A stretch of DNA of 64,000 nucleotides, taken from positions 49,612,341 to 49,676,340 of the forward strand of contig CM051513.1 of assembly GCA_028015205.1 (NCBI GenBank), given 5' to 3'. The translations under genes and the position numbers were made by a program. Each line of letters starts with the position of its first letter. Position 1 is the stretch's first letter. This document shows, piece after piece, positions 11,101 to 21,717 of this stretch. Below the pieces are notes generated by a model. It ran no database searches, was not told where the DNA came from, and worked only from the letters and a program-made list of their open reading frames with translations. The stretch is from Mytilisepta virgata. Taxonomy: Eukaryota > Mollusca > Bivalvia > Mytilida > Mytilidae.

Positions 11101-11770
11101 TCTTGCTTTAAAGTTTGCTAGAACATCTGAAAAACTTAAATTTCTTATTTGTTCAGATTCACTTTCATGTTTATTGGCTATCGAAGGTCAGAAATATAAA
11201 AATCCTTTAATTGCCCATATTATTGAATTTTACAAAAGACTTGTCCAAGTGGGCAAAGAAATCATTTTTCTCTGGGTACCAAGTCATATTGGTATTAAGG
11301 GAAACACAGTCGTAGATAGAATAGCGAAGGATGCTTTAGATGACCCCATAACTAATATGTCAGTGCCTTACTCTGATTTTAAACCTTTAATATACAAATA
11401 TGTTTTACGTCTGTGGCAGTCCCAGTGGGATCTGCTTACAGACAATAAATTACATTCTATAGAGCCAACTGTTGGCAAGAATGTTTGTTTCTTCGGCAAA
11501 AGCCGAAGAGACCAAGTTGTTTTAACTAGATGTCGCATTGGCCACACCAGGACGACTCATTCTTTTATTTTAGAGAATGAGCCACCTCCTGAGTGTATTC
11601 CGTGTCAATGTCGACATAGTATTAAACATCTTTTAATTGACTGTGTAGATAAATCCGACATTATTAGTCGGTATTACACAGTCAACAATATGAGAGATTT
11701 ATTTACAAAGGTTGCTGGCAACCGTATTTTACAATATTTGAAAGACGTTGGACTGTATTCAAGAATATAG
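8102..11770 (+). CDS. LINE L1 ORF2: endonuclease, reverse transcriptase, RNase H polyprotein
   Basis: 1222 codons without interruption. The ATG overlaps the ORF1 stop in the string TAATGA. The APE-like endonuclease spans residues ~1-225: QWNCRGL at 6, QETHLKE near 34, GDFNAHN with Asp132 and Asn134, and SDHFP with Asp207 and His208. RT spans ~430-760: FFDLEKAYDTTW, GVPQGSILS and the catalytic YVDD at 666-669. RNase H spans ~960-1080 with Asp966 (TDG), Glu995 (AEA), Asp1019 (SDS) and Asp1072 (VDR). A C-terminal region with a CIPCQCRHSIKHLLIDC cysteine/histidine pattern follows. The protein nicks target DNA and copies the RNA by target-primed reverse transcription. After TDG the text reads YKVA, where several sister copies read SKDGDKVA, so four residues are missing near the RNase H active site. 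It could still be active; RNase H is the part in doubt. Confidence 0.95.
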   Translation: MNNIIQWNCRGLKINLIELSLLIQTFIPVAFCLQETHLKENDQVNIKDYSLYSTHVKKDERAAGGSSILVKNGVIHSQINLNTDLQAVAVRLSLSKTITLCSVYIPPNSSLNITQLKSLTDQLPAPFLLMGDFNAHNPIWGSNSLNDKGKRIEDFVNQEGLCIFNDGSDTYLHPGNGAYSAIDLTLCDPPLLLDYSWRVHDDLCGSDHFPIILENLFPTSSERVARWKFDKANWPLFEQLCRDELREDTFDSISNPILKFSEMLVSIAERTIPKTSTNPKQPSKPWFDDDCEEAKKNRKTSERRFNLHPTQGNLSNLRIFRAKARRTFKQKRRKSWQNFVSKINSHTPMNKVWNFIQKIKGKNRKTNLHHLKDGQTLLTSQNDIAQKLGETFSKNSSSQNYSQEFQHIKNRTEKTKINFRSKNSEDYNRPFSLDEIKNSLSKVHDTACGPDDIHYKLLKHLPDTSLKTLLDLLNNVWESGDLPSIWKLATVIPIPKPGKDHFEPSNYRPIALTSCVCKTMERMINDRLVWFLETNGLLSNIQCGFRQGRSTLDHLVRFESFIRNGFAKGEHVVSVFFDLEKAYDTTWKYGILKDLNDMGLKGRLPTFIENFLSDREFKVRVNTTLSDPFEQEMGVPQGSILSVTLFSIKINSLAKTLQNNVEGSLYVDDFLICCRAKNMNSIERQLQLSLNKIEKWATENGFKFSASKTLCMHFCNKRKLHPDPELKLYNAPIKVVKETKFLGLLFDNKLTFLPHIKMLKAKCLKALDILKVVSSTDWGADKNILLNLYRSLVRSKLDYGSIIYGSARKSYIKILDTVHHQGLRLALGAFRTSPVESLYVEANEPSLYNRRIKLGLQYLTKLKAYPSNPAYDCVFNPLYENIFEQHENKIPPFGIRMKSHISGSNINLDEIAPINIPQSPPWLVPKPMFIFDLRKHKKSETNPIVIQQHFAEIKSKFEFHDSIYTDGYKVASAAVYGQQAATLRLPSSSSIFTAEARAIILALKFARTSEKLKFLICSDSLSCLLAIEGQKYKNPLIAHIIEFYKRLVQVGKEIIFLWVPSHIGIKGNTVVDRIAKDALDDPITNMSVPYSDFKPLIYKYVLRLWQSQWDLLTDNKLHSIEPTVGKNVCFFGKSRRDQVVLTRCRIGHTRTTHSFILENEPPPECIPCQCRHSIKHLLIDCVDKSDIISRYYTVNNMRDLFTKVAGNRILQYLKDVGLYSRI

Positions 11771-12089
11771 TCTGCCTGCATTCTTGAATAGAGTCCAATA
11801 CTTTAAATTTGTTCATATGTTTTGCATGTTAATTTATTTAATAGCGTATCTGTGATATTATTTTGAAATTTCGTCTGTTATTTTGCAAAGTTCGTCTGTG
11901 ATATTATTTTACATATTGAAAATTTGTCTCGTATTTGTTTTATTGTTTAATTTTCTCCTTAAATATTATTTGTAAATAGTTCTTTCTTTTTAGATAGTTT
12001 TTGTTTTAATCAAACTTAATTTAATTAGTTCTCGCCGTGATATGGCTTAAATGTCGCCCACACGGCGTAAAACATTATTCAATCAATCA
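11771..12089 (+). other. LINE L1 3'UTR with terminal stem-loop and caat-repeat tail
   Basis: A T-rich 3'UTR of about 320 bases. Near the end, cgccgtg (12033-12039) pairs with cacggcg (12061-12067) to make a 7-bp stem, followed by taaaacattatt and three caat-type units. In LINEs with short tandem tails, such 3' structures are recognised by the RT. Minus-strand copies show the corresponding tail as attgattgattg next to ttttacgccg. Confidence 0.8.
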
Positions 12090-12101
12090 ATCGAACTTCC
12101 G
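12090..12101 (+). repeat. Target-site duplication, right side of L1
   Basis: atcgaacttccg, identical to 5494-5505. It is followed by gcactctctatcg, matching 3582 onward in unit 1. Confidence 0.8.
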
Positions 12102-12127
12102 CACTCTCTATCGTTAGACCATTCAGA

Positions 12128-13179
12128 TTCCTGAAAATCAATTAAAACAGTTATAATTGCAAATAAAAGCAGTTGCATTTTCTACAAAGGTAACTCTAAA
12201 ACAATTACAGTCATTATGTGGCATTCTTGCTTTGTGCAATAGAGCAATTCCATCAGGAAGAGCTTTTAGTAGAGGACTGTCTCACCATTTGATCTTTTAT
12301 ATTAGAAGATAGATGGTTGTCAATTGTAGATATTCAGTTATTCACTGATAGTGTCGGCGGTTTGGGGAAAGGTTGTGGTTGTTTTTTAATGGGGGTTTGG
12401 GGAAAGGTTGTGGTTGTTTTTTAATGGGGGTTTGGGGAAAGGTTGTGGTTGTTTTTTAATGGGGGTTTGGGGAAAGGTTGTGGTTATTTTCAATGACCCG
12501 AAGAGGGCATCAAACAGATTTACAAGATATTACCTTCCTTGAAATAATACCAATTGCTTTGGCAATATTTCATTGGTACAATTTATTTCAGAAAAAGGGA
12601 ATTTCATTTCATGTTGATAACTTAGCTGTTGTAGAGGTTTTGAATAGTAAAACATCAAAATCTGTTAAGAGTATTAACAATCGTGAGATTTATAGTTTAT
12701 TGGTCAATGATTGGAAGTTTCATATGAGAGCTTTTCATATTTCTTCTATTTATAACTGTATTGCTGATGCACCTTCTCGTGGCCAGTTTCAGAAATTCAA
12801 AGAGTTGCTCCGCAAGCAGATGCATTACGAACCTCAATACCCAAGGAATTTTGGAACCTTTCAAAATTGGATATTTAAATTGAAATCATAGTTCCCTATA
12901 TGTTAATTCTATGAATTTTTATGAAAATGCTTTTAATTTAGTATGGCAATTCAGAACAAAACATCAACTAGAACACACGTATCTGCGTGTAAAATTATGG
13001 CGCTTTATATGGCAGTTTGGCCAAATATTTCGTGGACCTTATTTTGTCAATTTAACCATAAAGAAGTAACAAGATATCAGGCTTGTAAGGTATTAAAATC
13101 AGCGCTTAGGTTTCTTGGACTAAATGAAAATGAATACAACACCCATTCTTGTAGAATTGGAGCTACAGCAAATAGATAA
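12128..13179 (+). pseudogene. DIRS-like RT thumb, RNase H and recombinase remnant, copy 2
   Basis: Better frame preservation than copy 1. From ~12185 comes the RT thumb (KQLQSLCGIL...IPSGRAF). At 12478-12891 a continuous frame covers most of RNase H: the ITFLEIIPIALAIFHW, HVDNLAVVEVLN and HISSIYNCIADAPSRGQF segments, typical of DIRS RNase H. At 12943-13179 the tyrosine-recombinase C-terminal half follows (VTRYQACKVLKSALRFLG, then THSCRIGAT). It keeps the HxxR box and ends before the catalytic tyrosine, where LINE L2 sequence begins. The recombinase N-terminal half is missing, so the element is dead. Confidence 0.72.
12361..12500 (+). repeat. 35-bp repeat, four units (copy 2)
   Basis: Units begin at 12361, 12396, 12431 and 12466, against two units in the other copy of the duplication (3841, 3876). 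The array has expanded or contracted since the duplication. It lies in the DIRS RNase H remnant and breaks its frame. Confidence 0.9.
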
Positions 13180-13325
13180 ATAAATAAATAATAAAAGAAT
13201 AAAATAAACTGTACATTATCATAGACAAAACAAATACTAAACTATCACAGATTAACATGTAAATTATATTTAATGAAATCATTGAAACGAAAAAGAAAAT
13301 TCAATACACATGTATGTGAAGTGGA

Positions 13326-15856
13326 CTATATTATAGAATATAGTCCAACATCCTTCACATATTGTAAAAGACTGTCGCCAACGACTTTTGTAAATAGTTC
13401 TTTCATATTATCGACTGTATAGTACCAACAAATGATGTATTTATCTACACAGTTTATTAAAAGGTGCTTGACGCTGTGTCGGCATTGGCACGGAATGCAC
13501 TCAGGAGGCGGCTCTTTCTTCAAAAGGAAAGGGAATGAGTCGTCCTGGTGTGGCCAATGCGACATCTTGTTAAAACAACTTGATCTTTTCGGCTTTTAAG
13601 TACAGAATAAATAACATTTTTCCCAACAATGGGTTATATTTCAGGCAATTTGTTGTCCGTTTGCACATCCCACATGGATTGCCACAGACAGCAAAACATA
13701 CTTAAAAATTATAGGTTTAAAATTTGTGAATGGCACTGAAATTGGGTTCGCTTGTTTAAAGCATTCTTCGCTTCCTGATCTACGAGTGTGTTTCCTTGGA
13801 TACCGATGTGACTTGGTATCGAGAAGAATTTTATATCTTTCCCAGACAAGGCAATTCTTTTGTAAAATTCAATTCTTTTGTAACTTTTTAGCTACACTAT
13901 TTATTTTAATGCTAAATAAAGTAACAGAAAGAATGCTTCCCTGAGGAACACCCATCTCTTGTTCAAAAGGGTCAGACATGGTAGTATTAACTTTTACCTT
14001 TAACTGTCTGTTAGACAAAAAATTATCAATAAAGGTAGGTAACCTACCTTTCAACCCCATATCGTTTAGATCTTTTAAAATACCATATTTCCACGTGGTG
14101 TCGTATCCTTTTTCAAGACCGAAAAAGACCGACACAACGTGTTCACCCTTAGCAAACCCGTTTCGTATAAAGGATTCAAATCGAACAAAATGATCTAACG
14201 TGCTTCTGCCCTATCGGAATCCACACGGTATACTAGACAGGAGGCCATTGGCCTCTAGAAACCAGACAAGGCGGTCGTTGATCATCCGTTCCATTGTCTT
14301 GCAAACGCAACTTGTGAGGGCAATTGGCCGATAATTTGACGGTTCAAAATGATCCTTCCCGGGTTTTGGAATAGGGACAACTGTGGCAAGCTTCCACAGA
14401 GAGGCAGGTCACCAGTTTCCCAAATGTTATTTAGTAAATCCAAAAGTGTTTGTAATGATGTATCAGGAAGATGGTTCAGAAGTTTATAATGAATATCATC
14501 AGGGCCACATGCCGTGTCATGGGCCTTTGCCAGAGAATTTTTGAGTTCATCCAAAGACAAATGGCTGTTGTAGTCTTCTGTGTTTTTTTTTTTTTTATTA
14601 TTTAAAATTAAGTGTAGTTTTTTCGGTGCGATTTTTGATTCGTTGAAATTCCGGAGAGTAATTTAGAGAGGACGAATGCTTAGAAAATGTCTCTCCAAGT
14701 TTATTTGATATGTCCTTTTCAGAAGTTAGAAGAATCTGGTTATCTTTAAGATGGTAAAGATTGTTTTTTTTCTGTTTTTACCGTTAATTTTTTGTATGAA
14801 ATTCCAAACTTTATTCATTGGTGTATGGGAGTTTATTTTAGAGACGAAGTTTTGCCAAGACTTACGTCTCTTTTGTTTAAATGTTCTACGTGCTTTCACA
14901 CGGAATATACGGAAATTGCTTAAATTATCTTGTGTTGGATGCAAGTTGAACCGTCGTTCGGCCTTTTTTCTACCTTTCTTCGCTTCCTCACAATCGTCAT
15001 CAAACCAGGGCTTGCTGGATTGTTTTGGATTTGTCGAGGTTTTAGGAATGGTTCTCTCAGCTATCGATAATAACGTTTCAGTAAATTTAAGAACTGGATC
15101 AGTAATGTCAATGAAAATATCTGTTTTAAGTTCATTTCGGCAGAGTTGCTCGAACAAAGGCCAATTGGCTTTGTCAAATTTCCAGCGAGCAACTCTCTCC
15201 GAAGATGAGGGAAAGAGGTTTTCCAAAATTATTGGAAAGTGGTCACTTCCACGTAAATCGTCATGGACTCGCCATGAGTAATCCAGTAATAGCGAAGGGT
15301 CAGATATCGTTAGATCGATAGCTGAGTAACAACCATTCCCCGGATGGAGATAGGTGTTAGATCCATCGTTGAAAATACACAGACCTTCCTGGTTTAAAAA
15401 ATCTTCAATCTTTTTGCCTTTATCATTTTGAGAGTGACTGCCCCATTTAGGATTATGAGAGTTAAAGTCGCCCATAATGAGAAATGGGGCAGGTAATTGA
15501 TCTATTAAGGATTTTAGTTGATTTATTTCTAAAGGACTGTTTGGCGGGATATAGACAGAACATAATGTGACAGTTCTGTTGCGTTATTCGGATAGCAACT
15601 GCCTGTAAATCAGTTGTTAGGGATATTTGGCTGTGAATGATGTTATTTTTAACAAGATGGATGAGCCGCCTGCAGCTCTTTCATCCTGTTTCACTTTTGT
15701 ACTGTAGAGAGAATAATTTTTAATATTTAGATGATCGTTTTCTTTTAAATCAGTCTCTTGAAGACAAAAAGCAACTGGGAGGAAGGTTTGTACAAGTAGA
15801 GATAATTCAATTAAATTAATTTTTAAACCTCGACAATTCCATTGTATAATGTTCAT
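13326..15856 (-). pseudogene. L2 ORF2 remnant (EN, RT, C-terminal pieces)
   Basis: The start codon at 15856 (MNIIQWNCRGL) matches the L1 ORF2 start. Endonuclease pieces lie at 15617-15856 and 14726-15475 (MGDFNSHNPKWG, SDHFPI). RT pieces lie at 14282-14560 (ACGPDDIHYKLLNHLPD) and 13869-14135 (FFGLEKGYDTTW, GVPQGSILS). The C-terminal cysteine/histidine region is at 13326-13565. Frameshifts separate these blocks. The YVDD box and most of RNase H are lost in a deletion around 13566-13868, so it cannot encode a working enzyme. Confidence 0.88.
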
Positions 15857-15859
15857 ATT

Positions 15860-17285
15860 TTAGGGGCGCGAATAGGGGAATATTTGTTCTTAGATCGATC
15901 TGTTGAACGACTTCGTTGACGTCTTTCACCCATAGCGCCGGACCCTCAGATGGTACTAATGGCCAGATCGGCTCCAGACATTCATTCGACGTTGTATTCA
16001 TCTGCTCAGAATCTTCATCGATTTCATTGTCATACTCTGAGCAGAGGTCTCGTTGAATTTTGAATTCTTTTCAGCCTTCGAGAGGCGATTTGAAAATTTC
16101 ATGGTCTGAGTTTTACCTTTTGATGAGGAACGTGGAGCTCTCTGTGATGGTGAAGGTTTTTGAGGTGATTGTTTGGTTGAAGATATGGACGACCTTTGTT
16201 TTGGTGTCGGTTTTTGTTGTTTGCTTGTATTTGAAGACAGGGATGTGGATGTTGTTTGTGAAGAATTTGATGAAGATTGTTTAGGCTGAGGTGGCTTTCC
16301 ATTTGATTGATTGGATGCGACGAGAAGAATTGGAATTTCTGTTCCATCAGGCCAGGTGAAGTCAGTTTGAGTAGCAAAAGGATCTGTTGGTTTTCGGTGA
16401 TTTAACTTTGTCAGCATATGAGGTGGCTTGAGTAGAGTTTTTAGAGGCAGAGACCAGTCTTTTAGCTTCTTGATAGCTTAAACCCTTTTCTACTTTAGTT
16501 TTTTGAATTTCGAGTTCTGTTTTGTAAAATTGGCAGTTTCTGGAATTGGCCATATGTTCTAGTCCGCAATTTACACATTTAATGTGGCCGTCACAATCAA
16601 AACTGGAATGGCCCTCTACAGAACATTTGACACACTTTTCAATACCTCTGCATGAACTCCTACCGTGCCCAAATTTCTGATATTTGAAGCAACGAGTAGG
16701 GTTAGGTATGTAGGTGTCAACTTTGATTCTGTAGGGACCTATGAAGATATGTTCAGACACACGGGTACAGTCAAAAGTAATCAGATAAGTATTCAGTTTA
16801 ATAATTTTATCTTCAGACCGTTTTGTAAACCTCTTAACTTTTGATACATTCTGGGATTTCAGTTCATCACATATTTCGTCCTCTGTCAATTCAGCTAAAT
16901 CGCGGTCTCTCTCTCTAATCACACCTTGACAAGAGTTCAGTGATCTATGAGGTGTAACGGAGGTTGATATCAGATATTGTAGTGAGAGAGAGTAGGTTTT
17001 TAGACTGTTGGATCGAAAACATTCAACTAGTAAATTTCCGTTTCTCATTTTTGTGACTTTTTTAAGCTGACCGGCATAACCTTGTAGAGTTTTCTGGATA
17101 ACAAAAGGAGAAATTTTGGTGACTGGTTTTTCACTATTTACTGCTGCTATAACTAAAAATTTTGGAAAATTGTCTGCAAAATTATTTGGTAATTTTGCTG
17201 TATGTTCCTCATCGTCGCTGGTGTCGAGTTTCCGTTTACATGTTGATTGGTTTGTTTGTTTTTTTTTTTTTGGTTGAAAATCCAT
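15860..17285 (-). pseudogene. L2 ORF1 remnant (gag-like, zinc knuckles)
   Basis: The start ATG is at 17285 (MDFQPKKKK). The frame runs open to about 16362, then shifts near 16400 and again near 16000. Zinc-knuckle motifs are visible (CVKCSVEGHSSFDC and CVNCGLEHMANSRNC). In the first knuckle the leading Cys pair reads CFKYQ, so one zinc ligand is replaced by Tyr. Unlike L1, codon ~92 is not a stop. The tail is Ser/Gln/Lys-rich. The end by ORF2 reads TAAAATATG, so the TAATGA overlap of L1 is not kept. Confidence 0.85.
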
Positions 17286-18008
17286 GGTGATATATATACA
17301 TTTCGTTATCCTGGCTCCCCGCCCACCTCGGAGCAGCATCAAAACGATGTATGCTTGCCACATTTGCGACAAGCATCAGGGCTACCAGAATAAGATACTC
17401 GTATGGAGTACCTTTGAATGGGCGCAAGCCTCGTGCCAGGGGTTGCCTGACTAGACAACCACCCAAAGTAACATCCACACGATTGACCCATGAGCCACCG
17501 CCTTCTTGAACCCAACATATGTAAATGGTACTATTGTTGTACATATTTGAAACAGGCCAAGTTCAAGGGCTTGACGTGACCAGCCGATTGATCAGGACCG
17601 GGCCCATCCGACCGCCCGTTTAAGATAAAGTAAGGGCCAAAGTGGTGTGTTTCAACCACCAGGATCCCGTCCTCTATCCTTACGGGTATCGATACACGGC
17701 AAACATGTGGCCTCATTAAGCCGAGGAAGCTTTGTCCCATAAGCCACCGCCTTCTCTGCGCCTCCATCAGTGGTTATACATCAGCAGACCACCTTCCAAA
17801 CCCAGTGTATCTCGGTTTCATAAAGGGTTCATCTGGGTCTTTTCAGTCAACCACGAAAAAAACCGCAGAGGGCTAGACATGACCAGTTGTTGGCTGAACC
17901 GGGACCATACTGCCAAAACTTGAGCTGGTTATACACGATTTTGTTAACATAGTCCGAAATTAGTAAAGTTGATAATATTAAAACTAAACAGAATAATTAA
18001 CTTGCTTA

Positions 18009-18020
18009 TGAATTTTGAGG
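18009..18020. repeat. Target-site duplication, left side of L3/L4
   Basis: tgaattttgagg, repeated exactly at 22999-23010. Both copies lie in the L2 5'UTR, which reads through when the insert is removed, as shown by comparison with L1 at 5880-5930. Confidence 0.9.
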
Positions 18021-18313
18021 ATTGATTGATTGATTAAATATTGTTTTACGCCGAGCTGGCGAATACGAGAACTTATCTAAACGGAGCTGGTTAAAATTGA
18101 ACACAATTAAAACCAATTGACTATTTACAAATAAAATATTAACAACAGTATAAACAATAAAACAAATATAAGACAATATCACAGACTTGAAAAATATCAC
18201 AGAAACGCTACAAGAAAAATATAATCAATAAAATAACATCAATCAAAACTAATATATGTATAGCAATTTAAAATTCTGGACCAGGACTATAACCAGGAAT
18301 AGAGCCAGACAGA

Positions 18314-19034
18314 CTATATTCTAGAGTATAGTCCCACGTCCTTCAAATATTGTAATATACGGTTGCCAGCAACCTTTGTAAATAAATCTTTCATATTGTT
18401 GACTGTGTAGTACCGACTAATAATGTCGGATTTATCTACACAGTCAATTAAAAGATGTTTAATACTATGTCGATATTGACACGGAATACACTCAGGAGGC
18501 GGCTCATTCTCTAAAATAAAAGAATGAGTCGTCCTGGTGTGGCCAATGCGACATCTAGTTAAAACAACTTGTTCTCTCGGGCTTCTGCCGGAAAAGCAAA
18601 TACTTGTGCCAACAGTTGGCTCAATATCATGCAATTTATTGTCTGTAAGCAGATCCCACTGGGATTGCCACAGACGTACAACATATTTATAAATCAAAGG
18701 TTTAAAATCAGTATAAGGCACTGACATATTAGTAACTGGGTCATCTAAAGCATCCTTCGCTATTCTATCTACCACTGTGTTTCCCTTTATTCCAACATGA
18801 CTTGGTATCCAGAGAAAAACTATGTATTTACCCAAAACAGAAAGTCTTTTATAAAATTCTATTATATGTGAAATCAAAGGATTTCTATATTTCTGACCTT
18901 CTATGGCCAATAAACATGAAAGAGAATCAGAACAAATTAGAAAGTTTTCTTTATCAGAAGATCTAATGAATTTTAAGGCAAGAACAATAGCTCTTGCCTC
19001 AGCTGTAAATATAGAACTGGAAGATGGAAGACGA
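18314..19034 (-). pseudogene. L3 ORF2 C-terminal part (RNase H end)
   Basis: The C-terminal ~240 codons of ORF2. The 18314-18910 frame is open and contains LWIPSHVGIKGN, the VDR aspartate and the CIPCQYRHSIKHLLIDC region, ending at the usual stop. Upstream to 19034 it reads toward the SDS and AEA boxes and is then cut by the L4 tail. Confidence 0.85.
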
Positions 19035-19348
19035 AGATTGATTGAATATGTTTTAACGCCGAGCTAGCGATATTGCAGCCAATATCACGGCTAGAACTAA
19101 TTTGAATGGAAGTTGTTAAAATTTAACATAACATCTAAAGCCAATAGACTATTTACAAGTAAGATATGGCAGCATAAACAATAAAAACCAATATCATACA
19201 AAACGTTACAAAACATTTTACAATATCACAGACTTGAATAATATCACAGAAACGCTATCACATAAATACAAACAGTGAAATAAAACCAGTCACAACATAT
19301 AGCAAATTAAAATTATGATTCAGGACTATAATCAGGAATACAGTCAGA

Positions 19349-21715
19349 CTATATTCTCGAATATAGTCCCACGTCCTTCAAATATTGCAAAACACGGATG
19401 CCAGCAACCTTTGTAAATAAATCCCTCATATTGCTGACTGTGTAGTACCGACAAATAATGTCGGATTTATCTACACAGTCAATTAAAAGATGTCTAATAC
19501 TGTGTCGACATTGGCAAGGTATACATTCAGGAGGCGGCTCATTCTCTAAAATAAAAGAATGAGTCGTTCTGGTGTGGCCAATGCGACATCTAGTTAAAAC
19601 AACTGGGTCTCTACGGCTTTTTGCCGAAGAAACAAACATTCTTGCCAACAGTTGGCTCTATAGAATATAATTTATTGTCTGTAAGCAGATCCCAGTGGGA
19701 CTGCCACAGACGTAAAACATATTTGTATATTAAAGGTTTAAAATCAGAATAAGGCACTGACATATTAGTTATGGGGTCATCTAAAGCATCCTTCGCTATT
19801 CTATCTACGACTGTGTTTCCCTTAATACCAATATGACTTGGTACCCCGAGAAAAATGATTTCTTTGCCCACTTGGACAAGTCTTTTATAAAATTCAATAA
19901 TATGGGCAATTAAAGGGTTTTTATATTTCTGACCTTCTATAGCCATTAAACACGAAAGTGAATCTGCACAAATAAGAAATTTAAGTTTTTCAGATGTTCT
20001 AGTAAACTTTAAAGCAAGAATTATGGCTCTCGCTTCAGCAGTAAAAATGGAACTGGAGGATGGAAGACGGAGAGTTGCTGCTTGCTGTCCATAGACAGCA
20101 GCGGCAGCCACTTTGTCCCCGTCCTTCGACCCATCAGTATAAATAGAATTGGAATTCAAACTTTGATTTTATTTCAACAAAGTCTTGTTGAATAATAATA
20201 GGGTTTGTTTCGGACCTTTTATGTTTTCTTAGGTCAAAAATAAACATAGGTTTGGGTACAAGCCAAGGTGGTGATTGAGGTATATTAATGGGGGCAATTT
20301 CATCAAGGTTGATGTTAGAACCAGAAATATGCGGTTTCATCCGGATACCAAACGGAGGAATTTTATTTTCATGTTGTTCAAATATGTCCTCATAGAGAGG
20401 TTTGAAAACACAGTCATAGGCAGGATTTATAAAGAGACGGCTCGTTCGCCTCTACGTATAAACTCTCCACAGGAGAAGTTCTGAACGCCCCCAAGGCCAA
20501 ACGTAGGCCTTGGTGGTGAACAGTATCTAAAATTTGTATGTAGGATTTGCGAGCAGATCCATATATAATGGAACCATAATCAAGTTTTGATCGTACAAGC
20601 GATCGATATAAATTTAACAATATGTTTTTATCAGCACCCCAGTCAGTGCTGGAAACAACTTTTAAAATATCCAATGCTTTTAAGCATTTAGCTTTAAGCA
20701 TTTTGATATGGGGTAGAAAGGTAAGTTTATTGTCAAACAGAATACCTAGAAATTTTGTTTCTTTGACGACTTTAATTTGAGAATTATAAATTTTTAGTTC
20801 GGGGTCCAAATGCAGTTTTCGTTTATTGCAAAAATGCATACATACTGTTTTGGAGTTGGAAAATTTAAAACCATTTTCCAAAGCCCATTTTTCAATTTTA
20901 TTTAATGACAACTGTAGTTGTCTTTCAATATTGTTCATATTTTTAGCCCTATAACATATCAAAAAGTCATCTACATACAGGGAGCCTTCAACACTTTGTT
21001 TTAATGTTTTAGCTAAACTGTTTATTTTTATACTAAATAAAGTGACGGAGAGGATACTTCCCTGAGGAACACCCATCTCTTGTTCAAAAGGGTCAGACAT
21101 AGTCGTGTTAACCTTTACCTTGAACTGTCTGTCTGAAAGAAAGTTTTCAATGAAGGTAGGTAACCTACCTTTCAACCCCATATCATTTAAGTCTTTTAAA
21201 ATGCCATATTTCCATGTGGTGTCGTAGCCTTTTTCCAGATCGAAAAAGACCGACACCACATGTTCACCTTTAGCAAACCCATTTCGAATAAAAGATTCAA
21301 ATCTAACGAGATGATCTAATGTGCTTCTGCCTTTTCGGAATCCACACTGTATATTTGACAGGAGACCGTTTGTCTCTAGGAACCAAACAAGGCGGTCATT
21401 GATCATTCGTTCCATTGTTTTACAAATGCAACTGGTGAGGGCAATGGGCCGATAATTCGACGGTTCAAAATGATCCTTCACAGGTTTTGGGACAGGGATA
21501 ACGGTGGCTAGCTTCCAAATGCAAGGCAAGTCGCCAGTCTCCCATACTTTATTAAAAAGATCCAATAGTACTTGAAGAGTCGCATCAGGCAGACGTTTAA
21601 GGAGTTGATAATGGATATTGTCAGGGCCAGAAGCTGTGTCATGGGCCTTGGCCAGAGAGGATTTAAGCTCTTCGAGAGAGAAAGGAAGGTTGTAGTCTTC
21701 TAAATTAAGGTTTTT
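19349..21715 (-). pseudogene. L4 ORF2 remnant (RT and RNase H)
   Basis: RT lies at 20414-21565, open for 383 codons, with FFDLEKGYDTTW, GVPQGSILS and YVDDFLICYRA. After a small deletion near 20430, pieces at 20134-20340 and 19611-20159 carry a full-length RNase H start (YTDGSKDGDKVAAAAVYG) and the AEA and DR boxes. The SDS box reads ADS. The end is at 19349-19648. At ~21716 the RT N-terminal side joins ORF1 sequence, so the endonuclease is deleted. Confidence 0.85.
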
Positions 21716-21717
21716 CT

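Larger units (their letters stand above)
5506..12089 (+). mobile_element. Full-length non-LTR retrotransposon L1 (I/Nimb-like LINE)
   Basis: A complete LINE of about 6584 bp. It has a 5'UTR (5506-6680), ORF1 (6681-8102), ORF2 (8102-11770), a 3'UTR (11771-12089) and a tail of caat repeats, flanked by a 12-bp duplication. The APE-type endonuclease, RT and C-terminal RNase H with a three-knuckle ORF1 fit the I superfamily (I/Nimb-like clades); the clade name is an inference. The 5' end begins gccccgtgtgggtcc. Other copies end with the same sequence in reverse (cacgggg at 23396, 30313, 37760, 55755), which supports this as the true 5' end. It is the only + strand LINE in the window and the best preserved. 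Confidence 0.92.
4851..13439 (+). repeat. Tandem segmental duplication, unit 2, split by LINE L1
   Basis: Second copy of the 2919-4850 unit. It runs from 4851 to 5505, is interrupted by LINE L1 (5506-12089), and resumes at 12090-13439. After 13439 the sequence continues into the rest of LINE L2, which unit 1 lacks. Differences from unit 1 are point changes, two extra copies of a 35-bp repeat and one T fewer in a T-run near 12734. Confidence 0.88.
13180..18020 (-). mobile_element. LINE L2, main part (minus strand)
   Basis: A degenerate copy of the same LINE family. On the minus strand the order is 5'UTR (to 17286), ORF1 (17285 to ~15860), ORF2 (15856 to 13326) and 3' sequence to ~13180. Its 5'UTR is split at 18020 by L3/L4 and resumes at 23011-23396, ending at the family 5' end. 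The caat tail is absent; the left edge abuts the DIRS recombinase at an aaat run. Internal RT and RNase H segments are deleted near 13566-13868. Confidence 0.85.

Noticed and set aside
19035..21716. Independent insertion of L4 into L3 with its own target duplication
   Set aside because: The 3' tail is clear, but no matching duplication or resumed L3 RNase H sequence was found on the other side.
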